This document shows, piece after piece, positions 15,945-25,049 of a stretch of 64,000 bases of DNA. The stretch comes from Nonomuraea sp. PA05 (GTDB taxonomy: Bacteria > Actinomycetota > Actinomycetes > Streptosporangiales > Streptosporangiaceae): positions 62,001-126,000 of the forward strand of contig NZ_VSEY01000011.1 of the NCBI RefSeq assembly GCF_008086045.1, in the 5' to 3' direction. The translations under genes and the position numbers were made by a program. The notes below the pieces were generated by a model, which was not told where the DNA came from, ran no database searches, and saw only the letters and a program-made list of their open reading frames with translations. Every line of letters begins with the position of its first letter. Position 1 is the stretch's first letter.

Positions 15945-17041
15945 AGATCACTGGAGTTGAGCTACGGCGGATCGCGATGCCGCTGGTGGCGCCGTTCCGC
16001 ACCTCGTTCGGCACCGAGACGTCCAGGGATGTCCTGCTGGTCAGGGTCGTGACGCCGGACGCCGAGGGCTGGGGCGAGTGCGTGGCGATGTCCGAGCCGC
16101 TCTACTCCTCCGAGTACGTGGACGGCGCCGCCGAGGTGATCCGCCGCTTCCTGCTGCCGGCGCTGCCGAAGAGCGTCGGCGCGTACGACGTCGGCCGCGC
16201 TCTGGAGCCGATCAAGGGCCACCGGATGGCCAAGGCGGCGCTGGAGACGGCGGTGCTCGACGCGCAGCTCAGGGCGGCGGGCGAGTCGTTCGGCCAGTTC
16301 CTCGGCGCGACCAGGACACGGGTGCCGTGCGGCGTGTCGGTCGGCATCATGGACTCGGTGCCGCAGCTTCTCGACGCGGTCGCGGGCTACCTGGAGGAGG
16401 GGTACGTCCGGATCAAGCTGAAGATCCAGCCCGGCTGGGACGTGGAGCCGGTGCGCGCCGTGCGGGAGCGGTTCGGCGACGACGTGCTGCTGCAGGTGGA
16501 CGCGAACGCCGCCTACTCGCTGACGGACGCGCCCCGCCTGGCCAAGCTGGACGCGTTCGACCTGCTGCTGATCGAGCAGCCGCTGGCCAACGACGACCTG
16601 GTGCAGCACGCCAGGCTGGCGCGGCTGCTGAGGACGCCGATCTGCCTGGACGAGTCGATCGAGTCGGCCGAGCACGCCGCCGCCGCGATCGCGCTCGGCT
16701 CCTGCTCGATCGTCAACATCAAGCCGGGACGGATCGGCGGCTATCTGGAGGCCAGGCGGATCCACGACCTGTGCCGGGCCAACGGCGTCGCGGTGTGGTG
16801 CGGCGGCATGCTGGAGACGGGCCTCGGCCGGGCGGCGAACGTGGCGCTGGCCGCCCTGCCCGGCTTCACCCTGCCGGGAGACACCTCCGGCTCGCGCCGC
16901 TACTTCGCGACCGACGTGACGGAGCCGTTCGAGCTGGTGGACGGCCATCTGGAGGTGCCGGCGGGGCCGGGGCTCGGGGTCGAGCCCATCCCGTCGGTGC
17001 TGGACGAGGTGACGACCGCCACGGAGTGGATCACCCTCTGA
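15941..17041 (+). CDS. N-acylamino-acid racemase / o-succinylbenzoate synthase-like enolase-superfamily enzyme
   Basis: 366 residues, GTG start overlapping the acetyltransferase stop. Enolase-superfamily muconate-lactonizing subgroup: acid/base Lys in RIKLKIQPGWD, metal ligands in QVDANAAYS, LIEQPL and CLDESIES, and the second catalytic Lys in VNIKPGRIGG. Members either make o-succinylbenzoate for menaquinone (MenC) or racemise N-succinyl/N-acyl amino acids, and sequence alone rarely separates the two. No other men gene is here, while a GNAT partner and an M20 deacylase are in the window, so racemase activity is favoured. The enzyme is cytoplasmic and Mg2+-dependent. Confidence 0.85.
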   Translation: MKITGVELRRIAMPLVAPFRTSFGTETSRDVLLVRVVTPDAEGWGECVAMSEPLYSSEYVDGAAEVIRRFLLPALPKSVGAYDVGRALEPIKGHRMAKAALETAVLDAQLRAAGESFGQFLGATRTRVPCGVSVGIMDSVPQLLDAVAGYLEEGYVRIKLKIQPGWDVEPVRAVRERFGDDVLLQVDANAAYSLTDAPRLAKLDAFDLLLIEQPLANDDLVQHARLARLLRTPICLDESIESAEHAAAAIALGSCSIVNIKPGRIGGYLEARRIHDLCRANGVAVWCGGMLETGLGRAANVALAALPGFTLPGDTSGSRRYFATDVTEPFELVDGHLEVPAGPGLGVEPIPSVLDEVTTATEWITL

Positions 17042-17104
17042 GCCCTCTGAGCCCTCTGACCAGCAGGGCGGGCGCGGTCGGGGCCGCCGCTTGTGATGTT
17101 CGCC

Positions 17105-18847
17105 CTAGTGTCGTCGGCCGAAGATCCGCAGTTGAAGCTGGACGGTGAGGCGGGCGTCCGGGTCGTCGAGGTCCAGTCCGCTGATCTCGACCAGGCGCTT
17201 GAGCCGGTAGCGGAACGTGTTCGGGTGCACGTGCACGCGCGCCGCGGCCACGCCCACGTCGCCGAACGCGTCCAGGTACGCCTCCAGCGTGGCCGCCAGC
17301 CCGGTGCCGTGCTCGGCGTCGTGGTCGAGCAGCCGCTGGTACGGGCCGGAGGGCGCCTGCTCCTCCGCGGCGGCCACGTCGGCGACCTGGAGCAGCAGCG
17401 ACTCGAAGTGAACCGCCGAGTAACCGGCCGCCCGGCCCGCCACGCCGCCGGCCGCGCCGCGGGTGCGCAGGACGCGCAGCGCCCGGTCGGCGTCCGCGCG
17501 TGACCTCGCCACCTGGGACAGGTTGAGCGCCGGACGGCCTACGCCGATGTTGGCGGCGTGCCTCGGGCCGACCCTGGCCAGGAAGCTCTCGGCCACCCGC
17601 AGGGCCCTGGCCTCCTCGTCGCCACCGCCTGGGGGCAGGGGGAGGACCGCGTAGGCCACCGAGCCGATCAGGGCGGCGGCGGCCTTGGGGTGGATGGCGG
17701 CCACGTGCAGGGCCAGGGCGTCGCAGAAGCGCTGGCGGTCGCCTTCGGCTCGGGCGCTCTCCGCGGCGTGGTCGGTGCTGGTGACGCCGTCGGTGCCGGT
17801 GCTGACGCGGCCTCCAGGGGCGCTGTGGCCGGCGCTGGTCGTGGTGCCGCTGGTCGTGACGCCGCTGGTCGTGGTGCGGCCGGGGGCGGTCCGTCGCGTG
17901 GTGGTGGTGCTCGTGAGCTGGGCGGCCAGCACGCACAACCGCGCGGTCGCGATCCCCAGCCGCCCCGCCGCCTCGGCCGCCTCCGCCCCGCCCGCCAGCA
18001 CCGTGGACAGCAGATCGGCGCGCAACCGCCGCTGGGTGTCGGCCCCCGCCCGTTCGTGCAGCAGTCGCAGGGCCACGATCTTGGCGGCGTCGGTGAGCGC
18101 CCGCCGCCGCTGGGCGTTGAGCGGGTCGCGGACGGCCACCCAGATGGAGCCGAGGATCTCGTCGCCCGCCCGCACCGCGACGGCCTCCCGGTGGATCGGG
18201 CTGCCGTCGTCGAGCGCGATGTGGATCGGCTCCTGGCTCTGGTAGAGGCGCTTGAACGCGCCCTGCTCGTCGAGCAGGCGCAGGTAGCGTTCGGGCACCT
18301 GCCGGCCGAGTACGGTCTCGACGCGCCCCTGGTCGGCCTCGTCCTGGCGTCCCGAGTAGGCGAGCACCCTGGAGGAGCGGTCCTCGATCGTGACGGGCGC
18401 GTCGAGAAGGGCGCAGACGGCGTTGGCGAGGGAGAACAGGTCGCCGTGCGCGCCGTCGCCTGGCTCCGCCAGGTCGCCCTCCGCGAGCAGGGAGCGCAGC
18501 AGGGCCGCCACCTGCGCCCAGGAGGCGGCTCTGGTGAGGCCGAGCACGGCGACGCCGGTCCGCAGGACGGCGGCGCGGACCCGTTCGTCCACGTCCACCG
18601 GAAGTTTCACCACGACGCCCGCCGCGTGCGGGGCGCGGGCGAGCAGTTCGCAGATGTCGGCCGCGCCCTGGACGCCGACGGCGAGCAGGATCGCGCCCGC
18701 GGGCACGATCAGCTCGTCGAGCGGATCGTAGATGTGCACGCCGGTCACCTCGGCGTCGAGGTCGCCGGGTGAGGCGGCCACGTCGAGGACGGTGGTGCCC
18801 AGATCGTGGATGATCCGCCCGAGGCTGGCGCGCGGGCGGTCCCTCAT
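17105..18847 (-). CDS. PucR-family transcriptional regulator
   Basis: 580 residues from ATG 18847. The N-terminal PucR domain (residues about 10-130) has the LIVPAGAILLAVGVQ segment, then a GAF-like middle, and a C-terminal PucR HTH (VHVHPNTFRYRLKRLVEISG). PucR proteins control purine or amino-acid degradation in response to small ligands. About residue 320 a Thr-rich tract (TTTT, RTTTSGVTTSGTTT) interrupts the protein and is encoded by a 15-bp repeat at 17834-17878. It is the last gene of a minus-strand unit with the S9 peptidase and serine hydrolase (65-base gap) and converges on the racemase. Confidence 0.85.
   Translation of the reverse strand: MRDRPRASLGRIIHDLGTTVLDVAASPGDLDAEVTGVHIYDPLDELIVPAGAILLAVGVQGAADICELLARAPHAAGVVVKLPVDVDERVRAAVLRTGVAVLGLTRAASWAQVAALLRSLLAEGDLAEPGDGAHGDLFSLANAVCALLDAPVTIEDRSSRVLAYSGRQDEADQGRVETVLGRQVPERYLRLLDEQGAFKRLYQSQEPIHIALDDGSPIHREAVAVRAGDEILGSIWVAVRDPLNAQRRRALTDAAKIVALRLLHERAGADTQRRLRADLLSTVLAGGAEAAEAAGRLGIATARLCVLAAQLTSTTTTRRTAPGRTTTSGVTTSGTTTSAGHSAPGGRVSTGTDGVTSTDHAAESARAEGDRQRFCDALALHVAAIHPKAAAALIGSVAYAVLPLPPGGGDEEARALRVAESFLARVGPRHAANIGVGRPALNLSQVARSRADADRALRVLRTRGAAGGVAGRAAGYSAVHFESLLLQVADVAAAEEQAPSGPYQRLLDHDAEHGTGLAATLEAYLDAFGDVGVAAARVHVHPNTFRYRLKRLVEISGLDLDDPDARLTVQLQLRIFGRRH
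17834..17878 (-). repeat. 15-bp tandem repeat, three copies, in the PucR gene
   Basis: GCTGGTCGTGGTGCC with two variants (one base pair changed or two), in frame, encoding the Thr/Ser/Gly-rich tract of the regulator. Confidence 0.75.
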
Positions 18848-18912
18848 CCCATCAACATAGTCCACGTCACGGCAGGTCCATCCCGGCCGGTCCCGGGTGC
18901 CGCGCGGGGGCC

Positions 18913-20211
18913 TCAGCCGGTCCTGGGGGTCGCGCGGGCGCCCATGTGCACGTACGGCGAGCCGTCCGGCAACTCGTAGAAGACGGCCGACATCCAGTCG
19001 GGCGAGCCGCCCAGCTTGAACAGGTACGTGTTCTCGTCCACGGCGACCATGGCGCTCTCCTCCGGCGGTTGCAGGGCGGCCAGCGCCCCGGTGGCCTCGT
19101 GCCGGAGCCACGGCTCGCCCTCCCTGACCGACACCTCGATCCGGGCGCCGGCCCGCTCGTAGAGGCCGGCGTGGCGGGCGGCGTCCACCTCGGCCGGGGT
19201 CCGCGGCGGGGACGGCGGCGGCGGCACGGTGAGGCCGTCGAGCTGGGCGAACAGCTCGGCGCCGAGTGCCCGGGTGAACGGGTTGGAGTGGCCGCCGTTG
19301 GCGGCGGCCACCACGATGGTGCCGGTCTCGGGCACGGCCCAGAGGATGGCGTGCTGGCCGATGGTGTTGCCGGCGTGGGAGATGACGCGCTTGCCGTCCC
19401 ACTCGTCGACGATCCAGCCGAGGCCCCACTGGCGGCCGAGCCCGTCCGGGTTGGGCACGTCCACCTGGGGCTCCCACATCGCGCGCGGGTCGTCGAGCAG
19501 GCCGCCCTCCAGGTGGGCCCGCGCGAAGGCGACCACGTCCGCGGGGCGGGCGCAGATCAGGCCGGCCGGTCCCATGCCGCGCATGAGACCCCATTGCGGG
19601 GCGGGCGCGCCGCCGGCGTGGCCCATGGCGGCGCGGAAGCGCAGCACGTCCTCGGGCAGGGTCCAGGTGTGGGTGAGGCCGAGCGGCTCGGCGATCTCCT
19701 CGCGGATGAGGTCGTCCCAGCGCTTGCCCGCCAGCTTCTCGGCGACGCGGCCCGCGATGACGAAGCCGGAGTTGCAGTAGGAGTGGGTGGCGCCGAGCGG
19801 GTGGTTCTGCGCCAGGCCGGCGCAGGCCTCGACGTACTTGGCGACGCAGTCGTCGCCGCGCCCCGTGTCGATGAACAGGTCGCCGTCGATGCCGCTGGTG
19901 TGGGTGAGCAGGTGCCTGATCGTGACGGTCTTGCTCACCTCGGGGTCGGCCACCTGGAAGCCGGGCAGCACCTCGGCCACGGGGGTGTCCAGCGTGAGCC
20001 TGCCCCGCTCGATCTGCCGCATGAGCAGGGTGGCGGTCCACACCTTGGTGACGGAGCCGATCTGGAAGAGGCTGTCGGTGGTGGACTCGACGCCGGTGGC
20101 GGTGTTGAGCGTGCCGGCGGCGAACTCGTGCAGCTCCCCTTCGTGCAGGTACGCCAGCGCGGCGCCGGGCACCTCGTACTCGGCGATCAGCTCCGCGAGC
20201 CGCTGACCCAT
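18913..20211 (-). CDS. Serine hydrolase, class C beta-lactamase/D-aminopeptidase type
   Basis: 432 residues from ATG 20211. The penicillin-recognising fold has S53-V-T-K56 (IGSVTKVW), the tyrosine motif YCNSGFV, and HAG (ISHAGNTIG) in place of KTG. It has no signal peptide, so it is cytoplasmic, unlike secreted beta-lactamases; a D-aminopeptidase or esterase role is more likely than antibiotic hydrolysis. The start overlaps the end of the S9 peptidase gene by 25 bases. A C-terminal lipocalin-like beta domain (from about residue 330) resembles DUF3471-type domains of this family. The neighbours point to degradation of peptides, perhaps with D-residues. Confidence 0.8.
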   Translation of the reverse strand: MGQRLAELIAEYEVPGAALAYLHEGELHEFAAGTLNTATGVESTTDSLFQIGSVTKVWTATLLMRQIERGRLTLDTPVAEVLPGFQVADPEVSKTVTIRHLLTHTSGIDGDLFIDTGRGDDCVAKYVEACAGLAQNHPLGATHSYCNSGFVIAGRVAEKLAGKRWDDLIREEIAEPLGLTHTWTLPEDVLRFRAAMGHAGGAPAPQWGLMRGMGPAGLICARPADVVAFARAHLEGGLLDDPRAMWEPQVDVPNPDGLGRQWGLGWIVDEWDGKRVISHAGNTIGQHAILWAVPETGTIVVAAANGGHSNPFTRALGAELFAQLDGLTVPPPPSPPRTPAEVDAARHAGLYERAGARIEVSVREGEPWLRHEATGALAALQPPEESAMVAVDENTYLFKLGGSPDWMSAVFYELPDGSPYVHMGARATPRTG

Positions 20212-22133
20212 TGCTCCAGCCACGCGATCATCCTCTCGTTGTAGTCGTAGCGGTGTGAGGGCCTGCCGCCGCCCTGGAACAGGTGGCTGGCGCCGGGGTA
20301 GCGCACCAGCCGCACGGGCACCCCCCGCTCGCGCAGCGCGGCGAACCACTGCTCCGACTGGCCGACGGGGCACCGGTCGTCGCTCTCGCCGTGCAGGAGG
20401 AGGGTGGGCGCGGTGACCTCGTCCACGTGGGTGAGCGGCGACTGGGCGGCCAGGTCGCCGGGGCACTCGTACGCCTTGAGCAGGAGCCCCATGTCGGACG
20501 TGCCGCTCATGCTGGTCAGGTCGGTGACGGGCCCGCCGGACACGGCGGCCTTGAACCGGTCCGTCGTCGCGGTCAGCCAGCAGGTCATGTAGCCGCCGTA
20601 GCTGTAGCCGGTGACCGCGAGCCGTTCCGGGTCGGCGACGCCCTCGGCGATCAGGGTGTCCACAGCGGCGAGGAAGTCCTGGGTGTCGGCCAGGCCCCAG
20701 GCGCCGACGGCCGCGGTGTAGAAGGCCTCGCCATAGCCGTCGCTGGCGCGGGGGTTGATCGCCAGCACGGTCCAGCCGCGGGCGGCCAGGATCTGGCGGT
20801 AGACGCGGAAGTTGTCGAGCACGGGCGCCCAGGCGTTGTGCGGGCCGCCGTGGACGTCGAGCAGGAGCGGGCCAGGGGTGGCGGCGTTCTCGTCGCGCCA
20901 GACGAAGCCCTCGACGAGGGTGCCGTCGGGGGCGGTGAAGGTGCGGCGTTCCGGCACGTACAGGTCGGCGCCGGCGAGCGCGTGGCCGGTGAGCCGCCGG
21001 GCGGCCGTCTCGCCCGGCTCCAGCAGGAAGATCTCGCCCGCGCTGTGCGGGGTCGCGGCCACGTACGCGACGCCGCCGCCCGCGGTGCTCGCCCCGGCGA
21101 CGCTCACCTCCTCGGGCACGATCTTGGTGGCGAGCTCGCCGCCGGGGATGCGGTACAGGTGCGAGCAGCCGCCGTCGCGGGCGCAGAAGACCAGGTCGCC
21201 GCCGAGCAGCGCCGGTGCGGCGCCGGGGTAGCCGGGGTGGCCGGTCATCACGTTCCTGTCGAGGCCCGTCCCGATCTCGGCGGCCCCGCCTGGGCCCAGC
21301 TCGAACAGGCGGACGTGCCCCACGGGGCCGCCCTTCTGGGCGGCGGCGACGAGCCGCTCGCCGAGCCACCACACGCCGCCGCAGAGCAGGTCGGGGCCGG
21401 TCAGCCGCTCGGGCTCGCCGCCGGACGCGGGGACGGTGTACGCGGCGCCGCCGGGACGCAGGTCGCGGTCGGCGTTCAGGTCGGCGGCGAAGGCCAGCCG
21501 CGTGCCGTCGGGCGACCAGGAGGGCTCGCCCGCGTGGAAGTCGCCCTCGGTCACCTGGGTGCTCTCCCCCGAGGCGACGTCCACCACGAACAGGTGCGTG
21601 GTGATCCCGCGCAGCAGCCCGGCGCCGTCCGCCTTGTAGTCGAGCCGGTCGATCACCACGGGAGCGTTCGGATCCGGCTCCTCCCCGGCCAGGCCGCTGC
21701 CGGCGGGGCGGGTCCCGCGCGGATCGGGCTCGGGGGCGGCCGGGCCCGCGTAGGCGAGGCGGGTGCCGTCCGGCGACCAGCGGGCGGGCCCCGCGCCGAG
21801 GGGCGCCCTGGTCAGCGCGTACGGCTCGCCGCCGTCCATGGGCAGCAGGTGGAGCTGCGGCTTGCCGTCCACCGGCCGCAGGAACGCCAGCGTCCGCCCG
21901 TCGGGCGACCACCGGGGCGCGCTGCCCCTGGCCAGCCGGCGCGGCTCGGCGCCAGGGGCGGCGAGCCAGACCTCCGCGCGGTTCTCGTCGGCCTCCAGGT
22001 CGGCGCTGGTCAGCGTGTACGCGACCGCGCCGCCGTCGGGGCGCAGCGCCGGATCGGAGGGAACGGCGAAGCGATGGACGTCGTCGAGACCGATCCGTGG
22101 CATATCCCGGTGCATGACCGCACCGTAGGGCAT
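20187..22133 (-). CDS. S9-family prolyl oligopeptidase/acylaminoacyl peptidase
   Basis: 648 residues from ATG 22133 (GGAG six bases upstream); ATG 22115 and 22103 are alternatives. The N-terminal part is a beta-propeller with repeated WSPDG-TRLAF blades. The C-terminal alpha/beta hydrolase has the nucleophile elbow GYSYGGYM, a catalytic Asp in HGESDDRCP and a His in GASHLFQGG. It has no signal peptide. Such enzymes cut N-acylated or short peptides in the cytoplasm. It leads the operon with the serine hydrolase and PucR, and is divergent from the UDP-glucose dehydrogenase gene. Confidence 0.88.
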   Translation of the reverse strand: MPYGAVMHRDMPRIGLDDVHRFAVPSDPALRPDGGAVAYTLTSADLEADENRAEVWLAAPGAEPRRLARGSAPRWSPDGRTLAFLRPVDGKPQLHLLPMDGGEPYALTRAPLGAGPARWSPDGTRLAYAGPAAPEPDPRGTRPAGSGLAGEEPDPNAPVVIDRLDYKADGAGLLRGITTHLFVVDVASGESTQVTEGDFHAGEPSWSPDGTRLAFAADLNADRDLRPGGAAYTVPASGGEPERLTGPDLLCGGVWWLGERLVAAAQKGGPVGHVRLFELGPGGAAEIGTGLDRNVMTGHPGYPGAAPALLGGDLVFCARDGGCSHLYRIPGGELATKIVPEEVSVAGASTAGGGVAYVAATPHSAGEIFLLEPGETAARRLTGHALAGADLYVPERRTFTAPDGTLVEGFVWRDENAATPGPLLLDVHGGPHNAWAPVLDNFRVYRQILAARGWTVLAINPRASDGYGEAFYTAAVGAWGLADTQDFLAAVDTLIAEGVADPERLAVTGYSYGGYMTCWLTATTDRFKAAVSGGPVTDLTSMSGTSDMGLLLKAYECPGDLAAQSPLTHVDEVTAPTLLLHGESDDRCPVGQSEQWFAALRERGVPVRLVRYPGASHLFQGGGRPSHRYDYNERMIAWLEQWVSGSRS

Positions 22134-22316
22134 CACCGCTCCGGTCTGCTTCGGTCTGCCGGACGAACAGCGGGCCCCGCGTTGTGCCACCCGCCAACCA
22201 GTCGAGGAGAATGTGAGAAAGGACGTTAGGGTGTGAAGATCCTCCGCCGGTTTCGGCACCTCACTTCCCCGAGCAGCGGGCCCGCCTGCGGTGTTCGCGA
22301 GATTGGATGGTCAACC

Positions 22317-23612
22317 ATGGTTGGCAAGCCGGAACGGCAGGTGGCCGTGTTCGGTGCCGGGTACATCGGTCTGGTGACCGGCGCCTGCCTCGCCGAGCTG
22401 GGGCACCGGGTGGTGGTCCGGGACATCGATCCCGACAAGGTCGCCCTGCTGCGCTCCGGCGACGTGCCGATCTACGAGCCCGGCCTCGGCGACATGATCG
22501 TCAGGAACAAGGAGCGGCTGACGTTCACGCTGGATCTCGAGGAGACGCTGCGCGGCGCCGAGATCGCGTACGTGTGCGTGGACACGCCGCCCTCCGCCTC
22601 CGGCGACGCCGACCTGTCCAGGATCTGGTCGGTCGTGAAGTCGCTCGAAGGCGCCGCGCACCTGAAGGCCGTGGTGGTCAAGTCGACCGTGCCGGTCGGC
22701 ACCGGCGCGCGGGTGCGCTCCGCGCTCGACGCCGCGGGCCTGTCGCACGTCGGGTACGCCGCCAACCCCGAGTTCACCGCGGAGGGCCGCGCGGTCGCCG
22801 ACTTCATGCGGCCCGACCGCATCGTCATCGGCGCGGCCGACGAGGCCACCGCGCAGCTCATCGCCGACCTGCACGACGGCGTGGACGGCCCGGTCGTGGT
22901 GATGGACGTGCGCTCGGCCGAGATGGTCAAGCTCGCCTCCAACGCGCTGCTCGCCACGAAGATCAGCTTCATCAACGAGATCGCCACCCTGTGCGAGAAG
23001 ACCGGCGCCGACGTCGAGGAGGTGGCCCGCGCGGTCGGCCTCGACCACCGCCTCGGCCCCCACTTCCTGCGGCCCGGCATCGGCTGGGGCGGCTCCTGCT
23101 TCCCCAAGGACTCCGAGGCGCTGCGGCAGCTCGCCAGCAACACCGGCTACCACCTGCAGCTCCTGTCGGCCGTCATCGAGGTCAACAACCTGCAGAAACG
23201 CCGGGCCATCCAGAAGCTGAAGGACGAGCTGGGCACGCTGGCGGGCATGCGGGTGGCGCTGCTCGGCCTGACGTTCAAGCCCGGCACCGACGACATGCGG
23301 GAGGCGACCAGCACGGTGCTGGCCGGCCGGCTGCTGGCCGAGGGCGCCGAGGTGAGCTGCTGGGACCCGATGGCCCGCCCCGGCGAGGTCGAGCCGTGGA
23401 TCTCCACGACGCGCCACGCGACGCCCGAGGAGGCCATGGCGGGCGCCGACGCGGTGATCGTGGTGACCGAGTGGCCGCAGCTCAAGGAGGTCGACTGGGC
23501 GAAGGCGGCCGAGGCGATGCGGCGGCCGGTGCTCTTCGACGGCCGTAACCTGCTCGACCCGGCGGGGATGCGGGCGCTCGGCTACACGTACATGAGCGTC
23601 GGGAGGCCGTAG
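22317..23612 (+). CDS. UDP-glucose 6-dehydrogenase
   Basis: 431 residues from ATG 22317; an upstream in-frame GTG at 22233 would add 28 residues but precedes the typical family start. Rossmann motif FGAGYIGLVTGACLAELG binds NAD+, the catalytic Cys261 lies in GWGGSCFPKD, and the substrate helix KLASNALLATKISFINE is intact. The enzyme oxidises UDP-glucose to UDP-glucuronate, a precursor of cell-envelope or capsular sugars. No glycosyltransferase or epimerase lies nearby, so the final product is unknown. Confidence 0.92.
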   Translation: MVGKPERQVAVFGAGYIGLVTGACLAELGHRVVVRDIDPDKVALLRSGDVPIYEPGLGDMIVRNKERLTFTLDLEETLRGAEIAYVCVDTPPSASGDADLSRIWSVVKSLEGAAHLKAVVVKSTVPVGTGARVRSALDAAGLSHVGYAANPEFTAEGRAVADFMRPDRIVIGAADEATAQLIADLHDGVDGPVVVMDVRSAEMVKLASNALLATKISFINEIATLCEKTGADVEEVARAVGLDHRLGPHFLRPGIGWGGSCFPKDSEALRQLASNTGYHLQLLSAVIEVNNLQKRRAIQKLKDELGTLAGMRVALLGLTFKPGTDDMREATSTVLAGRLLAEGAEVSCWDPMARPGEVEPWISTTRHATPEEAMAGADAVIVVTEWPQLKEVDWAKAAEAMRRPVLFDGRNLLDPAGMRALGYTYMSVGRP

Positions 23613-23836
23613 CCGCCGCGGAATAATCCGTTGCGCCGCGGTGCTGATCACCGCACTATGTTCCTCATGTTCCCGTACGCGCGCCTCGCGACGCCCGCAG
23701 CATCGCTGCCGGGCTCGTTCGCGTGCGACGGCCTGGAGCGCTGACCTCTCCCTGTTAGTCCCGGAGTGACCCGGCGGGGGGAGGTTGACGACCCTGACGG
23801 GTCACGCAGGAGCTTCAGGTACGAGGGAAGAGAGCC

Positions 23837-25009
23837 ATGGCCAAGCAGGCCTACGTACGCAACAAGCCGCATCTCAACATCGGCACGATGGGGCACGTCG
23901 ACCACGGCAAGACCACGCTGACCGCCGCGATCACCAAGGTGCTGGCGGAGCGCGGGCAGGCCACGTACACGCCGTTCGAGCGGATCGACCGGACGCCGGA
24001 GGAGGCGTCCAGGGGCATCACGATCAACATCTCGCACGTCGAGTACGAGACCGCGACCCGCCACTACGCCCACGTGGACATGCCGGGGCACGCCGACTAC
24101 GTGAAGAACATGATCACGGGTGCGGCGCAGCTCGACGGCGCGATCCTCGTCGTGTCCGCGCACGACGGCATCATGCCGCAGACCAGGGAGCACGTGCTGC
24201 TCGCCAGGCGCGTCGGCGTCGAGCACCTGGTCGTGGCCGTCAACAAGGCCGACGGCGCCGACCCGGAGCTGACCGGCCTGGTCGAGCTGGAGCTGCAGGA
24301 CCTGCTCGCCGAGCACGGCTACCACGGCGTGCCGATGGTGCGCGTGTCCGGGCTGCGGGCGCTGGAGGGCGACCCGGTCTGGACGGCGTCGGTCGAGGCG
24401 CTGCTCGACGCGGTCGACACGCACATCCCCGTGCCCGTGCGGTACGTGGACGCGCCGTTCCTGATGCCGGTCGAGAACGTGCTGACGGTCACCGGCCGCG
24501 GCACGGTCGTCACCGGCGCCATCGAGCGCGGCACCGTGCGGATCGGCGACACCGTCGAGGTCGTCGGGTTCGGCGACGGGTTCTCCGCCGTCGTGACGGG
24601 CGTGGAGACGTTCGGCAAGACGATGGAGCGCGGCGAGGCCGGCGACAACGCCGCCGTGCTGCTCCGCGGCGTGCGCCGCGAGCAGGTTCGGCGCGGCATG
24701 GTGCTGGCGGCGCCCGGCACCCAGCACGCCCGCGGGCGGTTCACCGCGCGCGTCTACCTCCTGACGCCGGAGGAGGGCGGGCGGCGGCGGCCCGTCACGT
24801 CGGGGTACCGGCCGCAGTTCTACCTGCGGACCACGGACGTGCCGGGTGAGCTGGTGCTGCCGGACTCCGGCGCGCTGCCAGGGGAGACGGTGGAGGTGAC
24901 GGTCGAGCTGGGCAAGGCCGTCGCGGTCGAGCCGGGGCTCGGGTTCGCCATTCGCGAGGGCGGGCTCACGGTCGGCGCGGGGACGGTGCTCGCCGTCCCC
25001 GCCGCCTGA
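23837..25009 (+). CDS. Divergent elongation factor Tu paralogue without cysteine
   Basis: 390 residues, ATG 23837 with GAGGGAAGAG upstream. The GTPase is intact: P-loop GHVDHGKT, switch I RGITIN, DMPGH (normally DCPGH), NKAD, and SGL in place of SAL. Domains 2 and 3 are complete (GYRPQFYLRTTD, FAIREGG). It lacks ribosomal-protein and EF-G neighbours, so it is not the housekeeping copy. By alignment to E. coli numbering it has Arg at 124 (usually Gln), Ala at 230 (usually Arg) and Ala at 275 (usually Gly), positions where changes give resistance to kirromycin, pulvomycin and GE2270A. No Cys occurs in the whole protein. It is like the tuf3-type extra EF-Tu of Streptomyces; a role as stress- or antibiotic-tolerant EF-Tu is inference. 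Confidence 0.9.
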   Translation: MAKQAYVRNKPHLNIGTMGHVDHGKTTLTAAITKVLAERGQATYTPFERIDRTPEEASRGITINISHVEYETATRHYAHVDMPGHADYVKNMITGAAQLDGAILVVSAHDGIMPQTREHVLLARRVGVEHLVVAVNKADGADPELTGLVELELQDLLAEHGYHGVPMVRVSGLRALEGDPVWTASVEALLDAVDTHIPVPVRYVDAPFLMPVENVLTVTGRGTVVTGAIERGTVRIGDTVEVVGFGDGFSAVVTGVETFGKTMERGEAGDNAAVLLRGVRREQVRRGMVLAAPGTQHARGRFTARVYLLTPEEGGRRRPVTSGYRPQFYLRTTDVPGELVLPDSGALPGETVEVTVELGKAVAVEPGLGFAIREGGLTVGAGTVLAVPAA

Positions 25010-25041
25010 CCGGCCGCCTGACCGGCCGCCTGACCGGCCGC
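25006..25041 (+). repeat. 12-bp tandem repeat over the EF-Tu stop codon
   Basis: CTGACCGGCCGC three times. The unit is four codons and includes TGA, so three in-frame stops follow each other. It gives a fail-safe termination site and looks like a recent slippage product. Confidence 0.85.
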
Positions 25042-25049
25042 CGTCGCGG

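Noticed and set aside
23637..23654. Hairpin GCGGTG/CACCGC after UDP-glucose dehydrogenase
   Set aside because: Stem of only 6 bp and no U-run; not convincing as terminator.
23658..23744. 28-codon open frame before the EF-Tu gene, a possible leader peptide
   Set aside because: No ribosome-binding site and no attenuator-like pairing with the EF-Tu leader was found.
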